From contig JAUCDK010000002.1 in assembly GCA_034675265.1 (NCBI GenBank), positions 30,009 through 94,008 on the forward strand: DNA of 64,000 bases, given 5' to 3'. Below the pieces are notes generated by a model. That model made no database searches. It had not been told where the DNA came from and was given only the letters and a program-made list of their open reading frames with translations. The translations under genes and the position numbers were made by a program. Of the stretch, positions 21,200 to 31,742 are shown piece after piece (position 1 is the stretch's first letter; each line of letters begins with the position of its first letter). The DNA comes from UBA7396 sp034675265. GTDB lineage: Bacteria > Patescibacteriota > Gracilibacteria > BD1-5 > UBA6164.

Positions 21200-21994
21200 T
21201 TATTTTACCTGAAATCCTTGTTCTTGAAGAACTTTATTATCCCAAGTATCGAGATAATCCGTAGCAATAATAAGTCTTACATAATCATTGCTTTTTTTGA
21301 TACTAATTTCAGTATAATTTCCATTTTGTATTTGTAAAAACTCCTTTCCATCACAATAAATTTCTGCTCATAATCTTCTTCATACATTTTTTATTCCAAT
21401 AATTTCTGAATCATTAATTACTACTGGTGTTTGTCATTTTGGTTTCCATGGAGCTTTGGGAGTCACAACAAATGCTCAAAGAGTATGTGGAATAATTGGT
21501 CATCCCAGAGAACTATTATATCAAGTTGATCCTGCTGGAGTGCACACAATAATTCCATCTCCTTCTATATTTATTGCTTGTCTTTTTGAAAGAGAAATAT
21601 CAAGAGAAACCATTTTTCAATGTCCTGCTCTTATATCTATTTCATTTACAGCAATAGCCTTTTTGGTAATCCCATTACTTTCTACTTCAACTTCAATGAG
21701 AGGATATTTTCTCTCAACAAAAGACATATTTGGTTGTACTATTTGTTTTTCATTCAATAAAAATCATTTGTGTCCAAAATTAATCCCAAGAAATGGAAGT
21801 CATTTTTTATAGTTTTCTTTTATGGCTCTAAGCATAGTTCCATCTCATCCAAGTACAATAATTATTTTATCTTCAAAAGAGGAAATAATTTCTTTGAGAT
21901 AATTACATTCTAAAAAAGCAACTAAATCTTGTTTTTCTTCTAAATGATAATCATCATAACACACAAAACTTCAATCTATTTCTAAATGTTTCAT
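21200..21994 (-). CDS. nadK: NAD kinase
   Basis: 264 aa. NadK phosphorylates NAD to NADP with ATP or polyphosphate. The two family signatures are present: IIVLGGDGTMLRAI near residues 43-56 and GDGIIVCTPAGSTGYN near residues 145-160; FLGINFGHKGFL lies between them. It follows nadE after 53 nt and precedes nadD in the same orientation, so NAD and NADP synthesis are produced from one transcript. Confidence 0.94.
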
Positions 21995-22047
21995 AGGTGA
22001 TAAAAAATATTATAAAATGTTTGGTTTGTATTATTATATTCTTTTTT

Positions 22048-22989
22048 TTATATTTCAAAAATTTTTGGCATTTGCATTTTATGAAGATTTGCAAAATGAC
22101 GAGAAAGGTAGATTTTCATCACTTCTTTTTCTCTTCCTGATAAGCTTTCTAAAAAATGATTCGTCACATTTTTATCATTCCAGAAAAGTCCATTTGAAGT
22201 AATTATTCCTATAAATTCATCATGTTTTTCCATAGCCCATTCGAGTTCATCATATGTTGCACCTATTTGATCTTCATCAGTGGCTCCATTTGGATGAAGT
22301 CCATCTGTTGGTCTTGCTTGTAAAATGGATTCATTCACTCACAAAAATCTTGCCATTTCATATACTTCTGATTTATATAAATTTCCTATTGGACTGATAT
22401 CAACAGCCCCATCTCAATATTTTGTAAAAAATCAAACTCCATAATCTTCTACTTTATTTCCAGTTCCAACTACTAAGGCACTTTTTTCGTTTCCTATTGC
22501 ATATAAACTCACAGCTCTGAGACGAGAGCGAGTATTTACATAAGCCATATATCTCAAAGTTTCATCACTTATTTCAGGAAGTGCTTTTTTAAAAGTTTCA
22601 AAAGTTTCAGTCAAATCGATAGAATATCTTTCTACATTTGGAAAATTTTGTTGAAGCCAATCCATATGTTCAGAAGCTCTTGAAACTTCATCTTGTCTTT
22701 GATGAATTGGTAAATCCATTACGATAGTTTTTTCTCAAGTAAGTGCACATAAAGTAGACACAAGAGCACTATCAATTCAACCTGAAACTCAAAGTATAAA
22801 ACCTGATTGTTTTGAGTCTAGTAAATATGTCTTAAGTTGAGATATAAGTTTTCCTGAAACTTCTTTATAGTCAAGATTTCTTGAGGTAAGTGATAATATT
22901 TGTCTAATATCATCTTTTATAGTTCAAATATTTTGTTGAAATACATTTTTTTCTCCTGTTTGTATTTCTCAATTTTTTAGTGTTTCCAT
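22048..22989 (-). CDS. nadE: NAD synthetase (ammonia-dependent type)
   Basis: 313 aa. Amidates deamido-NAD to NAD. The P-loop-like ATP-PPi motif is GVSGGIDSALVS near residues 66-77; GTGNKVEDYGVGFFTKYGDG and DISPIGNLYKSEVY follow as in NadE. There is no N-terminal glutaminase (nitrilase) domain, so ammonia is the expected nitrogen donor. The N-terminal 60 residues before the ATP-binding core are longer than in the smallest NadE proteins. Gene order pncB-nadE-nadK follows the pathway. Confidence 0.94.
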
Positions 22990-23012
22990 ATATTTATAAT
23001 TAGAAAATAATA

Positions 23013-24362
23013 TTAAACATACACTTCTTTTTTATTCATTCCATTATTTCAAAAAATTTCTTTAAAAAGCTCTACTCTTTGAGGTTCTCAAATAGCTTTT
23101 GTAGGATTATCTGAAAGCTTTACACAAGACACCCAAGTTCCGTCTAATCTTTGTATTTCTGATGGTTTAACTACAACTGAAAATGATCAAAATGGACCAT
23201 ATTTTTCTTCTCTTGGAAATGTTCATTTTGTATTATTTGTCAAATGAGTTCCAACTCAAAAAGTCAGTTTTCCAAGAGAATTTTTATGTAAAGAATGAAT
23301 TTCAACAACATCTTTTGCAGAAAGTCCATCACTTGGAAGTCAAAGTTTTGTTTGAGGATTTCATCATCTTTTTAATACCCAATCAACATATTCTGGTATA
23401 GCAATTTTTGGATCTTTTGAATCAAATCTACATCCATTATGATGCAAAAATACTTCTTCTGGACAATTTTCAAAATAAAAACTAGTTCCATATGTATCAG
23501 GAAGTAAAACTGAAAGACCAGGAAAGTGTTTTGCCCACTTTTTGTCTACATCATACATTGCATTCACAATATCATCTTTTTCATCATAAAGCGCTGTTGT
23601 TATCATGCGAAGCTCATGGGCATTTGTTCCTTTTGGATTAGCAAGTCAAAATTCTCTGGCAATCATTACATTTGAAGTTCCAAGACATTGCTCAGGAAGT
23701 GTTCATGATAATATTTCATATACCATTCTTTGATAATCTGTACTGGCTGATCTTCTGGTTCAAAACTCTGAAAATGTAGCTTCTGGAGTTTGTTTAAAAA
23801 TTTCTATATCACTGTAAAGTCTGTGGAGTGTTTCATTTATAATTTGATTGAATTCTACATTAGTAAGTTTTTCTTTTCTAATATAATGATATAAATACAA
23901 ACTATTGATAATTTTCAGTCCATAAATTTCCCATAAAATAGAAGTTGCCCAAGGTCCGATAAATTCTAATTCATAATTTCCATTTTCATCAGTTCCAACT
24001 TGATATTCAGAAAGTCTGAAATGTTTTAAAAAATCTAACGTTTCTTCTTGAAAAAGTCTATTTCCATCTGGACGAGTCATTCATCTTAAATAGGATAAAT
24101 CTGCTTCTGAAACTCAAGAAATATTTTTAGTAGCTTCAAGTTGTTCAATTAATGCACTTTCTGGAATTACAAACGCTGTTTTTATACCTTTACTTCTGAT
24201 AGTCATTTTCCGTTTTACTTGGATGTTTTTCCATTCAGGATTTGCTAAAACAAAATCAAGCATCATAAATTTATAAATATCAGTATTAAGGAGATTATTT
24301 ACTTCTGCCTCATCTCTTGCTACTGCGAAAAAATCTTTTGGAGAATAAATATTATTTTTCAT
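23013..24362 (-). CDS. pncB: Nicotinate phosphoribosyltransferase
   Basis: 449 aa. PncB joins nicotinate and PRPP to nicotinate mononucleotide, the entry step of the Preiss-Handler salvage route. Recognisable blocks are the N-terminal LLNTDIYKFMMLDFVLANPE (substrate loop), the FGTRRSAS motif near residue 200 and the segment GLANPKGTNAHELRM near residue 240 that carries the active-site region, then GLPSDGLSAKDVVEIH. A half operator lies between it and pncA, which is 33 nt upstream. Confidence 0.95.
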
Positions 24363-24379
24363 GTTTTTGATTTTTATTA

Positions 24380-24398
24380 ATGTGTAAATATTGTTTTA
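24380..24398. promoter_or_regulatory. Degenerate NrtR-like operator (half site) before pncB
   Basis: ATGTGT-AAATATT-GTTTTA: the left half and the spacer match the other copies, the right half does not. It overlaps the pncA stop codon. Confidence 0.3.
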
Positions 24399-25001
24399 AG
24401 GTAAAATTTTTGCCCCCATTTGATTCATTTTAGAAATAGCAATGATTCCATCATGAGGATTCACATTCACGGCTTTTATTCCTCTTGTATGTACCACAAC
24501 TTCATATCATAATTTAATAGCATCTTCTACCGTTGCATAATCACAATATTCGGTTGCTAATCAAACAATATGTAAAACTTTTGCATTATAGGATTTTAAA
24601 ATACTCTCAAGAGTTGATCCTGTTACTTTTTCTATTCATCCAAATGAGCTATATGAATCAATATCTTGTTTGTTTCATTTTAAAACTTTTCTATCAATTC
24701 AATGACTATGAAATCCATCTAAAAATTCAGCTCACCATGTATTTTCTACACAATGTTTTGGCCACTTTATTTCTCAATCTTTTGGAGTAAAATCATCTAA
24801 TCAAAAAGTTGAAGCAAAAGAAATATGATTTTCAGGATGCCAATCTTGAGAAGTGATAATAATTCCAGATCTAGATTTTACTTCTTGTATCAAATTATTA
24901 ATGAAAGGAAGTATTGTTTCTCATCATTGTACATATAAACTTCATTCTGGATGTGCAAAATCATTTTGATAATCAACGATTATAAGAGCTTCTTTTTTCA
25001 T
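24396..25001 (-). CDS. pncA: Nicotinamidase
   Basis: 201 aa, isochorismatase-like hydrolase fold. Converts nicotinamide to nicotinate, which PncB then uses. Catalytic Asp is in IIVDYQNDF (Asp10), the metal-binding segment is SQDWHPENHISF, the catalytic Lys lies in the stretch RKVLKGNKQ, and the nucleophilic Cys in IVGLATEYCDYAT near residue 153. First gene of the seven-gene NAD salvage block; its promoter carries the strongest operator copies. Confidence 0.93.
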
Positions 25002-25021
25002 AATTTTAAAGTGAAAAAATA

Positions 25022-25040
25022 ATATGTATAATTTACACTT
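25022..25040. promoter_or_regulatory. Candidate NrtR operator in the pncA leader
   Basis: ATATGT-ATAATTT-ACACTT, 21 nt before the pncA start codon. Confidence 0.5.
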
Positions 25041-25108
25041 ACTAATTTTCAAAAAAAATAAATACTTTTCCATAACCTATTTTTTAAAGGATTTATTTTG
25101 ATTTATTA

Positions 25109-25127
25109 AAATGTAAATATTACACTT
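25109..25127. promoter_or_regulatory. Candidate NrtR operator at the pncA promoter
   Basis: AAATGT-AAATATT-ACACTT, immediately downstream of the -10 box of the pncA promoter, a position where a bound repressor would block transcription initiation. Confidence 0.65.
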
Positions 25128-25156
25128 ACATAATATTTATTTTCTCTTTTTGTCAA
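25128..25156 (-). promoter_or_regulatory. Promoter of the NAD salvage operon
   Basis: Minus strand TTGACA (25156-25151), 17-nt spacer, TTATGT (25133-25128). The operator 25109-25127 abuts the -10. Confidence 0.7.
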
Positions 25157-25160
25157 AAAT

Positions 25161-25201
25161 AAAAAGAAGATTTTTCTTTTTAAGATTAAACTCTTCTTTT
25201 T
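25161..25201 (-). terminator. Terminator of the hypothetical gene upstream of pncA
   Basis: AAAAAGAAGA (25161-25170) and TCTTCTTTTT (25192-25201), 10-bp stem with a 21-nt loop; on the minus strand followed by a T-rich stretch. It separates the upstream gene from the NAD operon promoter. Confidence 0.55.
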
Positions 25202-25236
25202 AATAAGCAAAAATAATATATATTGACATTTTTTAT

Positions 25237-25255
25237 AAGTGTTTTATTTACACTT
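25237..25255. promoter_or_regulatory. Distal NrtR operator-like repeat, best palindrome
   Basis: AAGTGT-TTTATTT-ACACTT, perfect 6-bp arms. It overlaps the stop codon of the upstream gene, about 85 nt before the promoter -35, so it could act with the proximal site by looping (inference). Confidence 0.5.
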
Positions 25256-25910
25256 CTTCTGATTCTAAAGTTTGAATTTTTGTATAAACTTGTTGCATAA
25301 TAAAATCAATATAATTTTGTGATTTTTTTTGTGATATTTCAATATTTAATTCTTCAAAGAAAAATTTAAATACTAATGAAGAAAAAATTACTAATTGATT
25401 GTATGCTTCTTTTTTAATAAATAATGTTTTTATTTGTGAAATTTGAAGTGATGAATATTCAATTGATATAATATCTGTAATATCTTCAAGCCAAAAATTA
25501 ATTCTATTTTTAATTTGTTCATCAAGATTATTGTCATCAAAATGTACGATTTGAAAAGTTTTTACATAATCAAATTCTATAATTTCTTTTGTTGATAACT
25601 CTCTTATTTTATCACTAATCGGTAGATATACAAGCGATAATATTCAAAGTAAAAAATTTGAACTGTATCCACTATCCAAAGTTTTAAATAAATCATCCAG
25701 TAAAAAATCATACTTTGGATTTCTTATGATTTGAGTCAAAAATTGAGCTAAAAGTAAATCGAATTTTCTTGCTTTTTTTTCATCTTTTTGAACTCTTTTA
25801 ATTCACGCTCCTGCTTTTTTTACAGCCTCTTTAAATTTTTCTGAAATTTCACTTGATTTGGGTCCTGCATCAGCTCATGACTCACTTGGAATAAAATCTT
25901 CTAATCACAT
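25248..25910 (-). CDS. Hypothetical cytoplasmic alpha-helical protein
   Basis: 220 aa. No signal peptide or membrane helix; predicted mostly helical, with a Gly/Ser-rich, acidic N-terminus (MGLEDFIPSESGADAGPKSS) and a Lys-rich second segment (KEAVKKAGAGIKRVQKDEKK) before a folded core. I do not recognise a family. It is followed by a terminator and the NAD operon promoter and preceded by prmC (43 nt), so it is probably the last gene of the prmC-containing operon. Several UGA-encoded glycines confirm the frame. Confidence 0.7.
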
Positions 25911-25952
25911 CTTAAAATAGTAACATAATAAATGAATAATTCGTAAATAACC

Positions 25953-26633
25953 TTACCACGTAATTTTTATTACTCTATAAATAGTATTCAAATCCTTAAA
26001 ATATTCAAACTTTAATCATTTCTGAGATAAATATTTATGAGAATACTCATATTGATCAAATCCGATTTCTATAAAAACTTGAATACTATCGAAATGATAG
26101 ATTTTTTTTAATTCATATATTTCTCAAATAAGTTTTTCATACATTTCAAAACCTGTTTTTTCTCATCAAAATAATGCTATATGTGGTTCATTATCAAGAA
26201 CTTCTTGGTCCATATTTTCAATATCTCCATTTTTTATATATGGAAGATTTGCTGTAATAATAAGGTTTTTAGCTTCAATTTTTTTATTTCAAGATAGAAA
26301 AATCTCAAGTAAATCTGAATTATATAATGAAACTTTATCTTGAATATTATTTTTTTCAATATTTATTTTTGCAACTTCTAAGGCATCAAGTGAAATATCA
26401 ACAGCAAATATTTGTTTTAAAGAAACTGGAGTATTTTTTGTAACTGCTGTAACTATAGCAGAACTTCCTGTTCCAATGTCTATAAATGAAATATCTTTAT
26501 TTTGAGCTCATTTTAAATTTTTTATAACTTGTTCTACTAATACTTCTGTATCATTTCTAGGTATTAAAACTCTCTTGTCTACATAAAAAGGAAGTGAAAA
26601 AAATTCCTCATTATCTGGATAATTAATTTTCAA
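25953..26633 (-). CDS. prmC: PrmC/HemK-like release factor glutamine methyltransferase, N-terminally short
   Basis: 226 aa. PrmC methylates the Gln of the GGQ motif of peptide-release factors. SAM-binding motif IDIGTGSSAI near residue 56; the substrate motif is ANLPYIKNGD (NLPY in place of the usual NPPY) near residue 135. The family linker LPFYVDKRVLIPRNDTEVLV sits at the very N-terminus, so the roughly 70-residue helical domain that normally contacts the release factor is missing. No ATG exists upstream in frame before a stop; the best start is TTG at 26633, overlapping the previous gene by 11 nt, which suggests translational coupling. In a UGA-recoded organism only RF1 is expected as substrate. 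Confidence 0.82.
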
Positions 26634-27384
26634 ATTTCTTTCTATTAAATATTAAAACTGTAAAAAATAAAATAAGAGCTAAATATACAAGCGCATATAA
26701 TATATTTTGAATAAAAAATGATGTCGAAAATTGAATAAAACTTCAAATATAATCTTTTGTATTTAAAGCCTCAAATGGAGGAAATAATAATTGTAAAATT
26801 TTTGCTATAATTTCTAAAAACGCAATTTTTGTTTTCATCACTAAGTCAAGTAATAAGCTGAAACTATGACTTACAAAATAAACCATTATAGACACAATTA
26901 TAGTCAATATATTAGACATAAATGTAGAGAAAAATAATACAATTGCTACTAAAATAAGTAATTTTAGTAAAATAAAAAAGAGTGAAAAGATTATTAATGG
27001 CTCTATTTGTATTCCTTTCAAAAATAAAACGATTATGTAAAGAACTGATTGAAGAAAAGTGATAAGAAAAATAATCATTCCAAATCAGAAAAATTTTCCT
27101 AAAATAAATTCATATCTTTTTATTGGTTTTGAAAGAATAAGAAAAATTGTTTTCCCTTCTATTTCTTTAAATAAAAGCTGACTTCAAACAAACAATACTC
27201 ATATCAGTCAAAATATTTCTATCATTGCAATTCAAAAATCAGTAATTACTTTTGAATCTTCTCAAATAGTAAGTTTTCCAAGTGAAATCGAAAAAATTAT
27301 AAATAAAAAAGCAAATACTAATATTAAGTATAAAAACTTGTTTCTCACAATTTCTTTAAAAGTATTAATAGCAATATTAAACAT
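26623..27384 (-). CDS. ABC-2 type transporter permease
   Basis: 253 aa with six hydrophobic helices (residues about 18-36, 52-70, 100-120, 130-160, 165-185 and 225-245). The N-terminus (MFNIAINTFKEIVRNKFLYLI) and the amphipathic segment KTIFLILSKPIKRYEFILGK between helices 2 and 3 are typical of ABC-2 permeases of the NatB/YhfL kind. Substrate cannot be deduced. No ABC ATPase gene adjoins it; the partner must be elsewhere. It overlaps prmC by 11 nt. Confidence 0.8.
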
Positions 27385-27388
27385 AGAA

Positions 27389-27589
27389 TTATAAATAAAT
27401 AATAATAGTTGTAAATAATAGAAAAAAACATAATAAATGAATAGTAATAACTTTTATTGTATCAATCTTTATTTTTAATTTTTCTTGATAATATCAAACA
27501 AAAAAAGAAATAAAAAACATCGTTATAAACCGTAAAATTCATATAAGTATAAAATTATCTCAAACTTTATAAATAAATTCACTATTCAT
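27389..27589 (-). CDS. Small membrane protein, two helices
   Basis: 66 aa: two hydrophobic helices (residues about 13-33 and 46-65) linked by a basic loop (YYQEKLKIKIDTIK). It begins 1 nt after the fmt stop codon and ends 4 nt before the permease start, so it is clearly part of this operon and probably translated. Family unknown; a small accessory subunit of the permease is a guess from position. Confidence 0.6.
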
Positions 27590-27590
27590 T

Positions 27591-28550
27591 TTATAAAAAA
27601 TTATACTCTAAAAAATTTTTATTTCCATTTATAAAATCCTTTATACTCATTTCTTTTTTTCATTCAAGTTTTACTTTATTTAAAATCAAAATCCCTCATT
27701 TACAAAGAATTCAAATATAATTTTTTCCATGATCTTCAAATTCAACCACATCTCCAAGTTGGAAATCATCATCAAAATATAATTCATTTTCTTCAAAAAA
27801 ACAATCGGTAATATCAAACTTTTTTCCTTCATAATAACTATAAATTCCTGGCCAAGGAAAGTATGCTCTATATTTATTATAAATATCAAAAACACTTTCC
27901 GTTTCAAAATCTATTTTTCCATCTTCTTTTGAAATTTTTGAACAATATGTTGCTTTTGAATGATCTTGTGGAACTCATTGTATTTCAGAAGAAACAATTC
28001 ATTTTAAAGTTGAAGTGAGTAAATTAACTCATATATTTTCAAATTTTTTAAATAATTCTGGAGTTTTGTCAAGTATGTCTATATTTATTTCCTCTATTTT
28101 AAGCACATCTCATTCATCCATTCATTCTGACATGTACATAATTGTCAATCATGTCTTTGTATCTCAATTCTTCAAACTTTCTTGTATAGGACTTGCTCAA
28201 CGATATGCTGGTAAAATACTCCCATGAATATTAATACATCCATATTTTGGAATCTCTAAAATTTCTTTTGGTATAATTTTTCCATATGCAACCACAATGA
28301 TAAAATCAAGTTCAAAAGATGTTAATTTGTCAAAAAACTCTGTATTATTTTTTAATTTCTCAGGTTGAAGTATTTCTAAATTTTTTTCTAAAGCAAGTTG
28401 TTTTACTGGCGTAGGAATCAACTCTTGTTTTCTTCCAAAAGGTTTATCTGGTTGTGAGACTGCCAATTTTACTTCTAAAGTATTTTTTTCTAAAATTTCA
28501 GCTAAAATATTACGAGAAAATTCTCCAGTTCAAAAATATGCTATTTTCAT
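27591..28550 (-). CDS. fmt: Methionyl-tRNA formyltransferase
   Basis: 319 aa. Formylates initiator Met-tRNA using 10-formyltetrahydrofolate. N-terminus MKIAYFGTGEFSRNIL, the Lys/Pro segment SQPDKPFGRKQELIPTPVK, the catalytic region IIVVAYGKIIPKEIL and NIHGSILPAYRGASPIQ (Asn-His-Ser of the active site), and further HDxS-like PQDHSKATYCSKISKEDG at the start of the C-terminal domain. glyA, also in the window, supplies the one-carbon units. It is 2 nt from the prepilin gene stop, so the two are co-transcribed. Confidence 0.96.
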
Positions 28551-28552
28551 AA

Positions 28553-29221
28553 TTATTGTGTTAGTTGTAGAAAGGTAGTAATTCATTTATTATCCTCAAA
28601 AGTAAGCAAAATATTTCAAGAAATTATCTGTCCACTATTTGTCAAAATTTGTCTTTTTTGTCCAATAGTATTTTTAATTTGTATGGAATCATATGTTTGA
28701 GTCCCATTTTTAATTTCCATTAAATAGACTTTTTTTCAAGCATCTATATTTTTATAATGATAAATATAAAGAGAATTTAATTTTTTTCAAGTATTTGAAG
28801 TTTCTATTTTATAATTCGTTTTTTGATCAAAACTATACTCGTATATTTGGCTTCCAGAATAAGAATGAATTAACATATTATCACTAAATATTTTTAAGAA
28901 ATCTGTTCAACTTGAGGTTTGAATAACTCAAGTATACGATTGAAAATTCACTATATTTTGTGTATTTTTTAAATAATTTTTATTTATTGTATAATAATAT
29001 ATTTCTCATTTATTTATAAAAATCTGGTAATCTGTGGTATTTTTTCCAATATCTTTCTCCAATTTTTTTAATGTATCTTGAAAAAATACTAATTCTTCGT
29101 TTAAAGATTGTCTCTCAAAATTTCTAGAAAATCATGATAATGCAAAAATACTTACAATAGATAATATACTGATAGCTACTAATATTTCTATAAATGTAAA
29201 TGCAAATCTATTTTTTTTCAT
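28553..29221 (-). CDS. Type IV prepilin-like protein
   Basis: 222 aa. Class III signal: short basic leader MKKNRFA followed by FTFIEILVAISILSIVSIFA, where Phe is +1 and Glu is +5 of the mature protein. The leader ends in Ala rather than the usual Gly. The mature part has an N-terminal hydrophobic helix, then a beta-rich domain with many Ser, Thr and Asn. It is probably a minor pilin or pseudopilin rather than the major one (size, lack of C-terminal disulfide pair; inference). The pilus motor genes pilB and pilC lie at 52008-54480. Confidence 0.82.
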
Positions 29222-30269
29222 GTGATAAAAATTTAGCAAGTATTTTAGGAGAAAAAATAACAAAAAATATCATTCCTATAAATAAAGTAATTTTCCCTTC
29301 TTTTTCTAAAAAAAGTGAACTTACTCAAAATAAAAATGAAAAACTAAATAAAAAAACTAATACTTGATTTTTTGATAATCATAATTGAAGTAATCTATGA
29401 TGAAGATGAGTAAAATCTCATTGAAGAGGATTTTTTTTGTTTTTTAATCTTGTTGATATAACATAAATAGCATCAATGGCATACATTCCAAATACAACCA
29501 AAACTGTTGCAACTTTTCATCATGAAATAATAGCTAAACTTGCTAACATAAATCATAAAAACATCGTTCCAGCATCTCACATAAGAATTTTTTCTTTATA
29601 GTCAAAATAGAAAAAAGGAAGCAAAATAGCCATTAAAATCGTAGTAAGAGAAAGAATAAATTTAGCATTTTCAACTCCTCAAACATACTCATCAGTAAAA
29701 TATAGTTTTAATCCAAGTAAAAAAAGTACAAAAAAACTAATAAAAGAAAGTCATGACGTATTTCCCTGAATTCCATCAGTCCAATTGAGAGAATTAAAAA
29801 TAAATACATACCAAATAATAGTAAAAATAAGCGAAACAATATAAATTTTATACTGAAATAATTCAATAAAAAAAGTATCTAAATCAATAATTCATCAAAA
29901 AATATTACTTACATATCAAACTTTTATTGCTGTTAAACCAATACTTGCTCAAATGATTATTTGCATCAAAAGTCTAATTTTAGGACTGATATTCAATCTA
30001 TCATCTATAAAGCTCACCAAAGTAATAATACCTCAAAATAACCACAATAAATAGAGTTTATAATTATGATCTATAAAAAAATAACTCAAAATTAAAAAAC
30101 CAATAAAAAATACTACTCACATACTATATGGAATAGGAAGCCTTTTTTTATTATATTTTACAGGATTATCTAATAAATTTAATTTATAAAATAATTTTGA
30201 AAAAATATATATAAGAAAAAAAGAACTAAAAATTCAAAGAAAAAATAATAACAATAATTGAAACATCAT
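29208..30269 (-). CDS. WecA/TagO/MraY-family polyprenyl-phosphate sugar-1-phosphate transferase
   Basis: 353 aa, about ten membrane helices. Family enzymes load a UDP-activated N-acetylhexosamine phosphate onto undecaprenyl phosphate, the first membrane step of wall polymer or glycan synthesis. Signatures: LVSFIDDRLN near residue 92 (Asp-Asp), NSLNWTDGIQG near residue 175, LMGDAGTMFLGF near residue 240, and THLHHRLLQLG near residue 300, which fits WecA/TagO better than MraY. Two consecutive ATGs at 30269 and 30266; the first is taken. It overlaps the prepilin gene by 14 nt. Confidence 0.9.
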
Positions 30270-30453
30270 ACATTTTAAAATTATTTTGTGTATTTTTTGT
30301 ATTCTAATACTCTCGGAAAGGAAATATTTTTCATATCAAAAGCATATAAAAATAGAGGAAAAAATCAAATAATTTATAAGAGAAAACTTTTTTTGTCACT
30401 TTTACAAAATAAATAGGTTTTAGAGAGTACAATTTAATTAATAATTTTTATAT

Positions 30454-31110
30454 ATGAAAAAAATTCCACTTTTAATTCTTGTTTCTATTATGAGCATGAA
30501 TTTTGCATTTGCAGATGAAAAATTTGATAAAGATCCTGCAAAACTTTGTGAAAATGTATGAGGACAATATTTTGAACTTGAAAGCCTACCAGTTCAAAAA
30601 AAATGTAAAATTGGTGAAACATCTATGACTATTGAATCATTTCAAGATAAATATAATACTTTTGTATTAGGAATGATGATTAATTACAAATCAGAATTTA
30701 AATATTCTGATGCAAAAAAATGGAAAAATCATTTAGAATTTTTAGCTCAAGATATAGAAGATATGAAAGCTTTCCAAAAAGCAAATATTACTCAAGAGCA
30801 AAAAGATAAAGTAGGTGAATACATAAAAGTTCAAGAAAATTTTTATAACTTCACAAATCTTCAAAATGAACTATGAGCAAAAGTAAGCTCACAAATTGAG
30901 AAAATTTTAACTACTTATGAAAATAAAATTTCTGAAAGTAAAAAAGCCGAATTTTACACATTACTTCAAAAAAAATTAAATGAAAAAATAACTGAAATGG
31001 AAAATCTACAAATGGTAGCAAGATTTACTCCAGAATGATATAAAACATTTCTTTTTAAAATGAATGTTTATAAATATATGCTTATCCTTGTAAATGGAAG
31101 AATAGGTTAA
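30454..31110 (+). CDS. Secreted alpha-helical protein, unknown function
   Basis: 218 aa. Clear signal peptide (MKKIPLLILVSIMSMNFAFA, cleavage near residue 20). The mature part has two Cys (CENVGGQYF and KKCKIGE) and is otherwise helical and Lys/Glu/Gln-rich, with coiled-coil character around residues 90-190. No lipobox. No family recognised. Monocistronic between a divergent gene and a terminator shared with a convergent one. Confidence 0.75.
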
Positions 31111-31114
31111 TACA

Positions 31115-31148
31115 AAAAAGCGCAACTTCAAATGAAGTTGCTCTTTTT
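31115..31148. terminator. Bidirectional terminator between secreted protein and HAD gene
   Basis: GCAACTTC (31122-31129), loop AAAT, GAAGTTGC (31134-31141), flanked by A6 on the left and T5 on the right. Confidence 0.88.
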
Positions 31149-31731
31149 AAAAATAAATTTCTTGCCAAGATTGTACTCTTTTCAAATTTGGATGTTCAAG
31201 TAAAAAATCTTTATTCCAAGGTTTTTCAAGTAAGAAAGTAAAAATCCCATTTTCAGCGAGTTCAAGAGCATAAGTAGGATTATCTTCTACCATCATTTCA
31301 ATATTATGAAGTTTGCAAAGTTCTGATTTTGTAACGTCTTTTTTTGTAAAATGATTCGCAAACAAAATATTTTCAAAAATATTTGGATAATGCTTTTCAA
31401 CCCATTTTTGAGTATATTCACTCAAAATTTCTGATTGACGAGCTGTTACTATTTTAAAAGAATATCCTTTTGTTTTATGAAAAAGTAATTTTTCTAATGC
31501 TCAAAAAACAGGAGTTATTTCTAAATTATTATCTCATAAAAAAGCAAGGCGAAACCATTCTATAGCTTGTTCTTTTGAAACTCAAAATTTAGAAATATTG
31601 TGAAGATAATAATCTACAATATCTTCTCTTATAAGTGAATTTCATGCAATTTTATAATCATGAAAATCTAGTATAAAATCAATACTTTCAGCTAATACTT
31701 CATCTAAATCTATTCAAATTATTTTAGTCAT
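31147..31731 (-). CDS. HAD-superfamily hydrolase, probable nucleotidase-like phosphatase
   Basis: 194 aa. The nucleophile motif is IIGIDLDEVLAES (DxD at residues about 7-9; note Leu-Asp-Glu order DLDEVL), motif II is in FKIVTARQ (Thr/Arg), and motif III/IV is MMVEDNPTYA near residue 155 followed by a typical cap-less C-terminus with PWNKD. This resembles small 5'(3')-deoxyribonucleotidase/NT5C-like HAD proteins; the exact substrate cannot be told. It ends at a shared terminator and starts 11 nt after the glyA stop. Confidence 0.82.
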
Positions 31732-31742
31732 TTTTTTCTCAA

